From Bacteroidota bacterium (lineage in GTDB: Bacteria > Bacteroidota > Bacteroidia > Flavobacteriales > Flavobacteriaceae), in the NCBI GenBank assembly GCA_022560715.1, contig JADFSQ010000105.1, positions 1-6,813 of the forward strand: DNA of 6,813 nucleotides, written 5' to 3'. The notes below the pieces were generated by a model, which ran no database searches, was not told where the DNA came from, and saw nothing but the letters and a program-made list of their open reading frames with translations. Positions 1-6,348 of this stretch are shown in pieces. The translations under genes and the position numbers were made by a program. Numbering within the stretch: the first letter of the stretch is position 1; each line of letters opens with the position of its first letter.

Positions 1-72
1 TTCCACTTTCTTATTTTGTCCGAAAACAGAATTTATTGAAAGAAATAATATTGTTAAAATCGTAATTCTCAT
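1..72 (-). CDS. N-terminus of an exported protein (signal peptide), cut by the left edge
   Basis: An ATG at 70-72 opens a frame that stays open for all 24 codons to the window edge. The translation begins MRIT, followed by a hydrophobic stretch of about 12 residues, then SVFGQNKKVE. This is a typical Bacteroidota Sec signal peptide: a short basic n-region, a Leu/Ile/Phe core, and a likely signal peptidase I site after VFG with Gln as the first mature residue. No lipobox cysteine is present in the visible part, so a lipoprotein is not indicated. The start lies 54 bp beyond the miaA stop on the same strand. The mature protein is outside the window, so its function cannot be stated. The call rests on the signal-peptide pattern and the open frame only. 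Confidence 0.7.
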   Translation of the reverse strand, partial: MRITILTILFLSINSVFGQNKKVE

Positions 73-81
73 TGTCTGGGT

Positions 82-118
82 CAAATTAATGGCAACTCGT
101 TATATCCCAACAAATATA
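82..118 (-). promoter_or_regulatory. Candidate Bacteroidota-type promoter for the exported-protein gene
   Basis: On the minus strand TATATTTG (111-118) matches the Bacteroidota -7 consensus TAxxTTTG exactly, but I see no good -33 TTTG upstream of it. Alternatively its TTTG (111-114) could be the -33 element, followed after exactly 21 nt by TTAATTTG (82-89), a one-mismatch -7 element. The second reading gives a very short leader before the ATG at 72. Both lie in the 54-bp gap after miaA, where a new transcript start is plausible. AT-rich DNA yields such matches by chance, so this is a suggestion only. Confidence 0.35.
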
Positions 119-126
119 ACTTTTTA

Positions 127-1038
127 TTATGTCTCTAATTCGTTTAGTAGTGCCTCAATAATTTTATTAAAATCAATGTCATAATCAAACCATAAAATAC
201 TTTTGTCTTTTTTAAACCATGTAAGCTGGCGCTTGGCAAAACGTCGTGTATTTTTTTTAATTTCAGAAATGGCAACATCTAAAGTCCATTCTTCATTTAA
301 ATGTTTAAACAACTCTTTGTAACCAACAGTATTTAAGGCGTTTAAATGCTGTTTGGTTTTCAGCCCTTTTACTTCGTTCAATAAACCATTGAGCATCAAT
401 ATATCGACACGCTTATTAATTCTGTTATAAATAATTTTTCTGTCTGCTGTTAAGCCAATAGTAATCACATTAAAATTCCGTTTAGATTTATCTTTATTTA
501 AAAATGAAGAATAGGGTTTTCCTGTGCCTATGCAAATTTCTAAAGCTCTTATGACACGATGTGGATTATCGATTGCAATTTTGTTATAAGAGTCTATATC
601 CAATCCTTTTAGTTGATTTTGTAAAGAATGTAAACCTTCAGTTTTAAGTCTTTTATTCAAACCTTCTCTGACGGAAGCATCTATTTCAGGAAAATAATCA
701 AGTCCTTTTGTAACAGCATCTATATAAAGTCCGGAGCCACCAACCATAACAACGACATTATGTGTTTTAAATAATGAATCTAAACGTTGAATAACCTCTT
801 TTTCAAAAGCACCAACATTGTAATTGTCTTCTATAGATTTATGATGAATAAAATGATGTTTTATTTGCGATAATTCTTCCGAAGAAGGAACAGCAGTACC
901 AATCTTCATTTCTTTGTAAAACTGGCGTGAATCTGCCGAAATAATTTCAGTATTAAAATGCTTGGCAATTGTTAAACTTAATGCTGTTTTACCAATAGCA
1001 GTTGGACCAACTATTGATATAAGGTAATTATTTTTCAT
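127..1038 (-). CDS. miaA: tRNA dimethylallyltransferase MiaA
   Basis: MiaA transfers a dimethylallyl group from DMAPP to N6 of A37 in tRNAs that read codons starting with U, the first step toward ms2i6A; it acts in the cytoplasm. The 303-residue length is normal for the family. Visible motifs are the P-loop GPTAIGKT (residues 11-18), the DSRQFY segment with the presumed catalytic Asp36, IGTAVPS (46-52), GGSGLY (100-105), DNPHRVIRALE (157-167) and a C-terminal TRRFAKRQLTWF segment for tRNA binding. The start is ATG at 1036-1038, giving the expected MKNNYLISIVGPT opening. It overlaps the 3' end of the upstream channel gene by 11 nt, so the two are probably co-transcribed and translationally coupled. 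Nothing looks truncated. Identification is secure from the motifs. Confidence 0.97.
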   Translation of the reverse strand: MKNNYLISIVGPTAIGKTALSLTIAKHFNTEIISADSRQFYKEMKIGTAVPSSEELSQIKHHFIHHKSIEDNYNVGAFEKEVIQRLDSLFKTHNVVVMVGGSGLYIDAVTKGLDYFPEIDASVREGLNKRLKTEGLHSLQNQLKGLDIDSYNKIAIDNPHRVIRALEICIGTGKPYSSFLNKDKSKRNFNVITIGLTADRKIIYNRINKRVDILMLNGLLNEVKGLKTKQHLNALNTVGYKELFKHLNEEWTLDVAISEIKKNTRRFAKRQLTWFKKDKSILWFDYDIDFNKIIEALLNELET

Positions 1039-1861
1039 TCAACAAATGACCACACTTATAACAAAACTCGGCATTGTCTCTATGCTTTGCTACCGAACAA
1101 TTTGGACAAGATTGTGTGTTGGTTTGCACATTTTTCATGTTATCTTTTACCAGTTCAGAAGTAATAATTCCTGTAGGTATTACTATAATTGCATACCCTA
1201 AAATCATAACTAAAGAAGCAATAAACTGTCCAAAAGGTGTCACTGGAGCAATGTCTCCATAACCAACTGTTGTAAGGGTTACGATTGCCCAATAAACACT
1301 TTCTGGAATGCTGGTAAAACCACTGTCATGGTCTTCAATTAAATACATTACAGTACCAAGAATGGTACATAGAATTAAAATAAAGGAGATAAAAATGGCA
1401 ATTCTTACACGACTTGCTTTTAAAGCAACTATAAAGTTATTGGATTCTCCAATAAATTGTACTAATTTTAAAATACGAAATATTCGCATTAATCGTAAGG
1501 CTCTTAAAGCAACTAAAGAATGAGAGCCTACAAATATTAAAGACAGGTATTTTGGTATTGTAGCTAATAAATCTATAATACCATAAAAACTTGTAATGTA
1601 TTTAAGCGGTTTTTTTACAGAAATGATTCTAGCAATATACTCTAATGTAAAGAGTATTGTTATAACCCATTCAGAAATATTAAGAAAATTATGATATTTT
1701 TCATCGATACTTTGTACGCTTTCTAGCATCACAAAAGCAATACTTGCTAAAATTACTATAAGCAGTATTACATCAAATAACTTTCCTGCTGGAGTATCTG
1801 CTTCATAAATAACTTCATGAAGTTTTTTTTGCCATTTTTTTTGTGGTTTATTATTTTCCAT
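1028..1861 (-). CDS. Voltage-gated-type potassium channel (ion transporter family) with C-terminal zinc ribbon
   Basis: This 277-residue inner-membrane protein has the full six-helix Kv layout. Hydrophobic segments lie near residues 30-48 (S1), 60-82 (S2), 88-110 (S3), 115-137 (S4), 151-175 (S5) and 210-236 (S6). S4 carries regularly spaced charges at R120, R123, R126, R129 and K132, and acidic partners occur in S2 (E64, E74) and S3 (D97), as in voltage sensors. The pore loop contains TTVGYGD (197-203), the K+ selectivity filter. After S6 there is no RCK or cyclic-nucleotide domain; instead a short tail holds CPNC (252-255) and CYKC (267-270), a zinc-ribbon pattern. The gene starts 21 bp after the nuclease stop and overlaps miaA by 11 nt. 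K+ selectivity follows from the filter. Voltage gating and metal binding are inferred. Confidence 0.93.
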   Translation of the reverse strand: MENNKPQKKWQKKLHEVIYEADTPAGKLFDVILLIVILASIAFVMLESVQSIDEKYHNFLNISEWVITILFTLEYIARIISVKKPLKYITSFYGIIDLLATIPKYLSLIFVGSHSLVALRALRLMRIFRILKLVQFIGESNNFIVALKASRVRIAIFISFILILCTILGTVMYLIEDHDSGFTSIPESVYWAIVTLTTVGYGDIAPVTPFGQFIASLVMILGYAIIVIPTGIITSELVKDNMKNVQTNTQSCPNCSVAKHRDNAEFCYKCGHLLNEK

Positions 1862-1882
1862 TAAATCAAAAGTAGTAAAAGA

Positions 1883-3265
1883 TTAGTTATTTTCTTGATT
1901 GACTTTTAACTGAATAATTTTAAGTCTTTTATTTCGCCTTAAATAGCTTTGAATAATATGTTGAGTATCTCCATTGTGTTCCATAACTGTAATAATAGAT
2001 TGTAACACATCTATATTATTGATCTGGTAATTGAGATTGTAAAAACCAAAACCTTTATAAACTCCATTTTCAATGAGTATGGCACTACGTTCATCAATGG
2101 CTCTGCCACGATCTACAATAACCATACTTTGCTTGGCAAAATTATGTTTGTCAATAATTTTAGTGACACGCTTATTATAATCAATAGGACTTTCCTTTTT
2201 AATACAAGCACCAAAACATTGTTTTATGGTGTAATTAAAACAGTTCCTTTTAGTTTTATACAAGCCATTTAGTTTTTGACAAAGTTGCTGTTCATCAGTT
2301 ATTCTGGTTATAAAACTTTTTGCACTTTGAAAATTAGAAAATGTAGTTATAGGTATTTCTTTTCCGTTTACTATTTCTATTTTTAAATTTATATAGCCAT
2401 TTGCATCAGTGAAGCTGTATAATCCATGAGAAAAAATGCTACGCTTCAATGCACGATTAAAAATGGGTTTGTTACGTTTTATTTCTTCACTTTCTTTTAA
2501 TAAAGCTATTAGTTCGCTTCCAGTATCTTCAAAAGTAACGGCTGCTATTTGTAATTGTATTTTTTTAGATTTAATATTTGTACTCGTAAAATGCTGATTT
2601 ACACGTTTTTTAATATTCTTACTCTTGCCAATATATATGATTTCGCCATCTGCTTTATGAATGTAATACACTCCGGTAATAGATGGCAGTTGCTCAACAA
2701 TTTCGGATAACCTTGGCTCAATCTGTGATTTGGTTTCTAATTTAATGGACTCTTTAATAATTTTTTTAGTGACATCTTTGGCGAGTAATAATTTAAAAAG
2801 TTTTACAGTTGCCATTGCATCTCCAGCAGCACGATGCCTACCACTTACCGGGATAGCAAGAGATTTTGTGAGTTTTCCCAAACTGTAGGATGCCAAGCCT
2901 GGTATTAGGGTTTTGGCAAGTGCTACTGTACAAAGTGTTTTACGTTTATATTCAAAGCCTAGGCGTTTAAATTCAGTTTTTAAAATCCGATTGTCAAATT
3001 GAGCATTATGTGCGACTACAATACAATTTTCAGTAATCTCAATAATACGTTTCGCAACTTCGTAAAATTTTGGAGCATTTCGAAGCATATTACTATTAAT
3101 CCCAGTTAGGTTAACAACAAATGGTTGAATTTCTTTTTCGGGATTTATCAAACTTATAAATTGATCTGTAATGTTATGACCATCAAATTTATAAACTGCA
3201 ATTTCGGTGATACCTTCTTCATTGTACTTTCCACCTGTGGTTTCTATGTCTATTATTGCGTAAAT
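1883..3265 (-). CDS. DnaQ-like 3'-5' exonuclease fused to a UvrC/Cho-type GIY-YIG nuclease; probable ATT start
   Basis: This appears to be a DNA-repair nuclease of about 460 residues, with an N-terminal DEDDh exonuclease (about 1-170) and a GIY-YIG domain (about 195-275). Numbered from the ATT at 3263-3265, Exo I is DIETTGG (D6, E8), Exo II is VAHNAQFD (D91) and Exo III is HRAAGD (H144, D149). The GIY-YIG part shows GVYYI (198-202), YIGKS (211-215), R221, a candidate catalytic E258 and N270. Four cysteines follow (329, 342, 350, 354) with UvrC-like spacing. The architecture resembles the epsilon-like/GIY-YIG fusion proteins often annotated as exonuclease or DNA polymerase III epsilon subunit. 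No ATG, GTG or TTG lies in frame between the TAA at 3278-3280 and Exo I. The first conventional start (TTG, 3149-3151) would remove D6 and E8, so I extend to ATT. The domain calls are firm, the exact start less so. The channel gene follows 21 bp downstream. Confidence 0.88.
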   Translation of the reverse strand: MYAIIDIETTGGKYNEEGITEIAVYKFDGHNITDQFISLINPEKEIQPFVVNLTGINSNMLRNAPKFYEVAKRIIEITENCIVVAHNAQFDNRILKTEFKRLGFEYKRKTLCTVALAKTLIPGLASYSLGKLTKSLAIPVSGRHRAAGDAMATVKLFKLLLAKDVTKKIIKESIKLETKSQIEPRLSEIVEQLPSITGVYYIHKADGEIIYIGKSKNIKKRVNQHFTSTNIKSKKIQLQIAAVTFEDTGSELIALLKESEEIKRNKPIFNRALKRSIFSHGLYSFTDANGYINLKIEIVNGKEIPITTFSNFQSAKSFITRITDEQQLCQKLNGLYKTKRNCFNYTIKQCFGACIKKESPIDYNKRVTKIIDKHNFAKQSMVIVDRGRAIDERSAILIENGVYKGFGFYNLNYQINNIDVLQSIITVMEHNGDTQHIIQSYLRRNKRLKIIQLKVNQENN

Positions 3266-3337
3266 GAGTTGTAGAGTTTATGAGTTATTTTGTTTTCCTA
3301 CGAATTTACTAACATATATTTTTTTGAACACTGCCTG

Positions 3338-3363
3338 TCCGTCCGAAGTGAAACGGAGGCGGA
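3338..3363. repeat. GC-rich imperfect hairpin, possible REP-like dispersed element
   Basis: TCCGTCCG (3338-3345) can pair with CGGA (3354-3357) and CGGA (3360-3363), which are separated by a 2-nt GG bulge; the loop is AAGTGAAA. The segment is far richer in GC than its surroundings and lies in the gap between yggS and the nuclease gene. No U-run follows on the minus strand, so it is not a standard intrinsic terminator for yggS. It resembles the short GC-rich palindromic repeats scattered between genes in flavobacteria, but only one copy is seen here, so dispersal is an inference. Confidence 0.45.
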
Positions 3364-3384
3364 AACACTGAACACTGAATACTG
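3364..3384. repeat. Tandem 7-bp repeat (AACACTG type, three units) abutting the yggS stop
   Basis: Two perfect AACACTG units (3364-3370 and 3371-3377) are followed by one AATACTG (3378-3384), ending exactly next to the yggS stop codon at 3385-3387. A fourth AACACTG occurs at 3327-3333, on the other side of the GC-rich hairpin. The hairpin is therefore flanked on both sides by the same heptamer. The function is unknown; slipped-strand expansion or a repeat-element flank are both possible. Confidence 0.6.
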
Positions 3385-4053
3385 TTAACTATAATTCCTT
3401 GCTCCAAATATACTACTTCCAACACGAATCATAGTGCTTCCACAATCGATTGCTAATAGATAATCGTCACTCATTCCCATTGATAAAGTTTCAGGTTTAA
3501 AGTTTAAGGTTTCAAGGTTTTTTAATTCATTAAATGTTGATTTTAAACACTTAAATTCTTGTTCAATCTGATTTTTATTATCTGTAAAGCTCGCCATTCC
3601 CATAAGTCCAATAACTTTTATATGTTTTAATTCTGAAAATTCTTCAGATTGTAAAATGCTTGAAGCTTCGTTTCCAGTCAATCCAAATTTAGAATCTTCA
3701 GAAGCAATTTTTATTTGTAATAAGCAATTAATGATTCTATTGTGTTTTTGTGCTTGTTTATTGATTTCTGAAAGCAATTTAAAACTGTCAACTCCATGAA
3801 TTAAACTCACAAAACTCGCCATAAATTTCACCTTATTGCGTTGCACATGACCTATCATGTGCCATTGAATATCTTTTGGCAATTGCTCATATTTATCTGT
3901 CATTTCCTGTATTTTGTTTTCACCAAACACACGTTGCCCTGCATTGTAAGCCTCCATAATTTCACTCAAGGGCTTGGTTTTGCTTACAGCCACTAAAGTG
4001 ATGTAATCTGGAAGTGTAGATTTTATATTGATTAGATTTTGCTTAATATTCAT
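3385..4053 (-). CDS. yggS: YggS/PLPBP family pyridoxal 5'-phosphate-binding protein
   Basis: This cytoplasmic protein of the alanine racemase N-terminal TIM-barrel fold binds PLP without known enzyme activity. In the family it helps PLP homeostasis and balances amino-acid and keto-acid pools. The 222-residue length is normal. Visible motifs are VAVSKTKP (21-28) with the PLP-binding Lys25, FGENKIQE (43-50), the WHMIGHVQRNK segment (64-74), IKVIGLMGMAS in the middle, and a C-terminal LSMGMSDD...GSTMIRVGSSIFG region that holds the phosphate-binding residues. The ATG at 4051-4053 gives the expected opening and lies 2 bp after the DUF1015 stop, so the two genes are almost certainly co-transcribed and probably translationally coupled. 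Downstream is a repeat-bearing gap before the nuclease gene. Nothing appears missing. Confidence 0.95.
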   Translation of the reverse strand: MNIKQNLINIKSTLPDYITLVAVSKTKPLSEIMEAYNAGQRVFGENKIQEMTDKYEQLPKDIQWHMIGHVQRNKVKFMASFVSLIHGVDSFKLLSEINKQAQKHNRIINCLLQIKIASEDSKFGLTGNEASSILQSEEFSELKHIKVIGLMGMASFTDNKNQIEQEFKCLKSTFNELKNLETLNFKPETLSMGMSDDYLLAIDCGSTMIRVGSSIFGARNYS

Positions 4054-4055
4054 TG

Positions 4056-5279
4056 TTAAAACTCATAAATAGTGATACCACTTCTTAATTTGGGTATAAT
4101 AAATGTACTCTTTGGAGGCATTGTTAAACCTTGATCTGCGATAGCTTTCATTTCATCAATAGATATTGGTACTAAACCGAAACCAATGGTAAATTCATCG
4201 TCATCTATTTTTCTTTTAATGGTTAGTAATCCATTTTTGCCATAATAATAATCAATTCGGTTGTCATTTCTTAAATCTGAAATACCTAAAATTGGTTCTA
4301 AAATGGTTTTAAAAAGTATTTGTGTGTCTAAAGCATCTAAGGCATTGTTAAAGATATAATTACTTTTTCGTAAAAACAACGAATAAAACTCACCATCTAA
4401 ATACATACTAAAATGATGCTTTTTTGTGGGTTGATAAAGTGCTTTACCTCTGTTTTCAATACGATATAAACTGTCTAATTGCATCAAAAATTCTTCTTTG
4501 CTCAATCCATTCAACCCTTTTATTAATCTATTGAATTCATAAATTCGCAAATCCGACTCTGGAATGAGATAGCTCATAAAAAAGTTATAGCGTTCATTAT
4601 TTTCTGTTTTCATCTCTTTTGAAAGTAAAGAGGAGGAAGCAGACCTATGATGACCATCTGCAATATAAATCGTGCTTATAGATTCAAACGCTTTTTGAAT
4701 ACGATTAATAGTTTCCAGTTGGTTTACAATCCATAAATAATGTGTATCTCGGTATGTGGTGGTAAATTCAAATTCGGCACGTTGTTGTTGTGCGTTTGAA
4801 ATTAATTTTGCCAATTCAGGATTATCAGGATAGGTAAGGAGTACAGGTTCTGCATTAAAACCAACAGTTTTTAAATAATCTTTAAAAATACTTTCGCGAT
4901 ATTCTATGGTGTCCTCATGTTTTTTAATGATATTATTTTCATAATCTTCAGTACTTGTAGCAGCTATAATACCATTAAAGACTTGACCTTCTCGATTTAC
5001 AATTTTGTAGATATAATACGATGCTTCCTTGTCCTGAATAAATATTTTATCTTCTTTAAATTCCAAATACCGATTTCTCACTAAAGTAAAACGTTCACTT
5101 CCAGATATCTCTTTATCATATTTGTAGCCTGGATTTAGAATATGTAAAAAAGAAAATGGATTATAATCTAATCGAGCTTCTCGTTCGGTTTGTGTATAAG
5201 TTTGATAGGAGCGTGATGCTACAAGACTTACTTTGTCTCGAGTTGGACGAACTGCTCTAAATGGAATTACTTTAGCCAA
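4056..5279 (-). CDS. DUF1015 family protein, function not established
   Basis: This 407-residue protein is recognisable as DUF1015 by its MAKVIPFRAVRPTRDK-type start, KKHEDT (119-124), the YIADGHHRSAS block (about 205-215) with its His-His-Arg core, and the IYEFNRLI segment (about 246-253). It has no signal peptide or membrane helix, so it is probably cytoplasmic. The conserved D208, H210, H211 and R212 look like a catalytic or ligand-binding cluster. From memory, the family often sits near serine biosynthesis genes (serA, serC) in Bacteroidota, and a relation to ParB/SbnI-type serine kinases is conceivable; neither can be checked here. In this window it lies 7 bp after the dehydrogenase gene and 2 bp before yggS, which would fit a role in amino-acid or PLP-linked metabolism. 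The family call is firm, the function is not. Confidence 0.9.
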   Translation of the reverse strand: MAKVIPFRAVRPTRDKVSLVASRSYQTYTQTEREARLDYNPFSFLHILNPGYKYDKEISGSERFTLVRNRYLEFKEDKIFIQDKEASYYIYKIVNREGQVFNGIIAATSTEDYENNIIKKHEDTIEYRESIFKDYLKTVGFNAEPVLLTYPDNPELAKLISNAQQQRAEFEFTTTYRDTHYLWIVNQLETINRIQKAFESISTIYIADGHHRSASSSLLSKEMKTENNERYNFFMSYLIPESDLRIYEFNRLIKGLNGLSKEEFLMQLDSLYRIENRGKALYQPTKKHHFSMYLDGEFYSLFLRKSNYIFNNALDALDTQILFKTILEPILGISDLRNDNRIDYYYGKNGLLTIKRKIDDDEFTIGFGLVPISIDEMKAIADQGLTMPPKSTFIIPKLRSGITIYEF

Positions 5280-5286
5280 AGTATTG

Positions 5287-6174
5287 TTATGAAAATTGTT
5301 TAGCTACTTTTTCAGCTCTTCTGCTTTCAGAATAGTCATAAAAACCTTCACCAGACTTGATGCCTAATTTTCCAGCTGCTACCATGTTTACTAATAATGG
5401 ACAAGGAGCGTATTTAGGATTTTTAAATCCGTCGTACATGACATTTAAGATTGATAAACAGATGTCTAATCCAATAAAATCTGCAAGCTGTAATGGTCCC
5501 ATAGGATGTGCCATTCCGAGTTTCATAACAGTATCAATGTTTTGTACAGTAGCAACACCATTGTATAGTGTTTCGATAGATTCGTTAATCATTGGCATTA
5601 AAATGCGGTTGGCAACAAATCCAGGATAATCATTTACTTCCACAGGAATCTTTCCAAGGGTTTTAGACATTTCCATAATCAGGTTAGTAACTTCATCGCT
5701 CGTATTATAACCACGAATAATCTCGACCAATTTCATAATTGGAACAGGATTCATAAAATGCATTCCTATTACCATTTCTGGGCGAGATGTTACTGCTGCT
5801 ATTTGCGTAATAGAAATTGAAGATGTATTTGTGGCTAAAATCGTATCGTCTGGACAGTCTTTATCAAGTTGCTTGAAAATTTTAAGTTTTAAATCCAGAT
5901 TTTCGGTTGCAGCTTCAATCACAAGGCTTGCATATTCTACACCTTCGGTAATATTAGTAAATGTTGTTATGTTGCCGAGGGTTTGCTCTTTTTGTTCTTG
6001 AGTTATTTTTTCTTTAGACAGCATTCGGTCCAGATTTTTAGAGATAACATCTAAACCTTTTTTAAGTGCAGTTTCACTTACATCTATCAATTGTACTTTA
6101 AATCCGCTTTGAGCAAATGTATGAGCAATACCATTTCCCATGGTTCCGGCTCCAATAACTGCTACGTTTTTCAT
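5287..6174 (-). CDS. hbd: 3-hydroxybutyryl-CoA dehydrogenase (3-hydroxyacyl-CoA dehydrogenase family)
   Basis: The enzyme interconverts (S)-3-hydroxyacyl-CoA and 3-ketoacyl-CoA with NAD(P), in fatty-acid or butyrate-type pathways in the cytoplasm. The 295-residue length matches single-domain-pair enzymes (PaaH/Hbd/FadB2) rather than the FadB fusion. The N-terminal Rossmann fold has GAGTMG (8-13) and Asp31 at the end of strand 2, which favours NAD+. Catalytic residues by family alignment are Ser118/119 (NTSS), His139 in GMHFMNP, Glu151 in KLVEIIRG and Asn189 in GFVANR. The C-terminal helical domain contains AHPMGPLQLADFIGLD and ends with SGEGFYDY. The ATG at 6172-6174 gives the standard MKNVAVIGAG opening. 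It leads a tight run with DUF1015 and yggS. A strong palindrome lies just 6 nt upstream of the start. Whether it serves degradation or synthesis cannot be told; no thiolase or crotonase gene is nearby. Confidence 0.95.
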   Translation of the reverse strand: MKNVAVIGAGTMGNGIAHTFAQSGFKVQLIDVSETALKKGLDVISKNLDRMLSKEKITQEQKEQTLGNITTFTNITEGVEYASLVIEAATENLDLKLKIFKQLDKDCPDDTILATNTSSISITQIAAVTSRPEMVIGMHFMNPVPIMKLVEIIRGYNTSDEVTNLIMEMSKTLGKIPVEVNDYPGFVANRILMPMINESIETLYNGVATVQNIDTVMKLGMAHPMGPLQLADFIGLDICLSILNVMYDGFKNPKYAPCPLLVNMVAAGKLGIKSGEGFYDYSESRRAEKVAKQFS

Positions 6175-6180
6175 ATTTAT

Positions 6181-6213
6181 TTCCTGCCAATCCCGATAGC
6201 TATCGGGAAGGAA
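6181..6213. repeat. 18-bp perfect palindrome within a longer hairpin, probable dispersed intergenic element
   Basis: Positions 6191-6208 form a perfect palindrome with core CCCGATAG/CTATCGGG. Outer arms TTCCT (6181-6185) and AGGAA (6209-6213) also pair, leaving GCCAA (6186-6190) as a one-sided bulge. The element is GC-rich in an AT-rich gap and resembles short palindromes I associate with flavobacterial intergenic regions. In an mRNA from upstream it would fold immediately before the dehydrogenase ATG (6174). The T-run at 6215-6220 follows it only on the plus strand, where no gene lies, so it is not a terminator for the visible genes. Confidence 0.7.
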
Positions 6214-6253
6214 TCTTTTTTAGTTAATTATTAGTTTTTTATTCATTCCCTTT

Positions 6254-6286
6254 AAAAAAGGTATCTCATTCTTTTTACTTATACCT
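6254..6286 (-). terminator. Weak terminator-like hairpin after the oxidoreductase gene
   Basis: On the minus strand AGGTAT (6281-6286) can pair with ATACCT (6259-6264) across a 16-nt loop, and the stem runs directly into a run of six T (6254-6259). It lies 63 bp after the oxidoreductase stop, where a transcript end would be expected. The stem is short and AT-rich with a long loop, so termination may be inefficient. Between this and the dehydrogenase start there is no clear promoter match. Confidence 0.3.
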
Positions 6287-6348
6287 ACAAAGTTTTCCTC
6301 CTTCGATAAATCTTTGGTGGACAAGTAGAAACCTTGCAAGAGAGTTTA

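Noticed and set aside
1074..1523. Plus-strand open frames of 62 and 71 codons (1074-1262 and 1308-1523)
   Set aside because: Both lie antisense within the channel gene, have no recognisable protein features, and are explained by the coding strand's composition.
3149..3151. TTG as the start of the nuclease gene
   Set aside because: It would exclude the Exo I motif, which is intact and in frame upstream; a functional exonuclease needs the longer form.
3338..3363. Intrinsic terminator for yggS
   Set aside because: The hairpin is bulged and is followed on the minus strand by an A-rich stretch, not a U-run.
3364..3384. CRISPR-like array
   Set aside because: The units are 7 bp with no spacers; no cas genes are present.
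5357..5629. Plus-strand open frame of 90 codons
   Set aside because: It is antisense to the conserved C-terminal domain of the dehydrogenase and shows no family motif.
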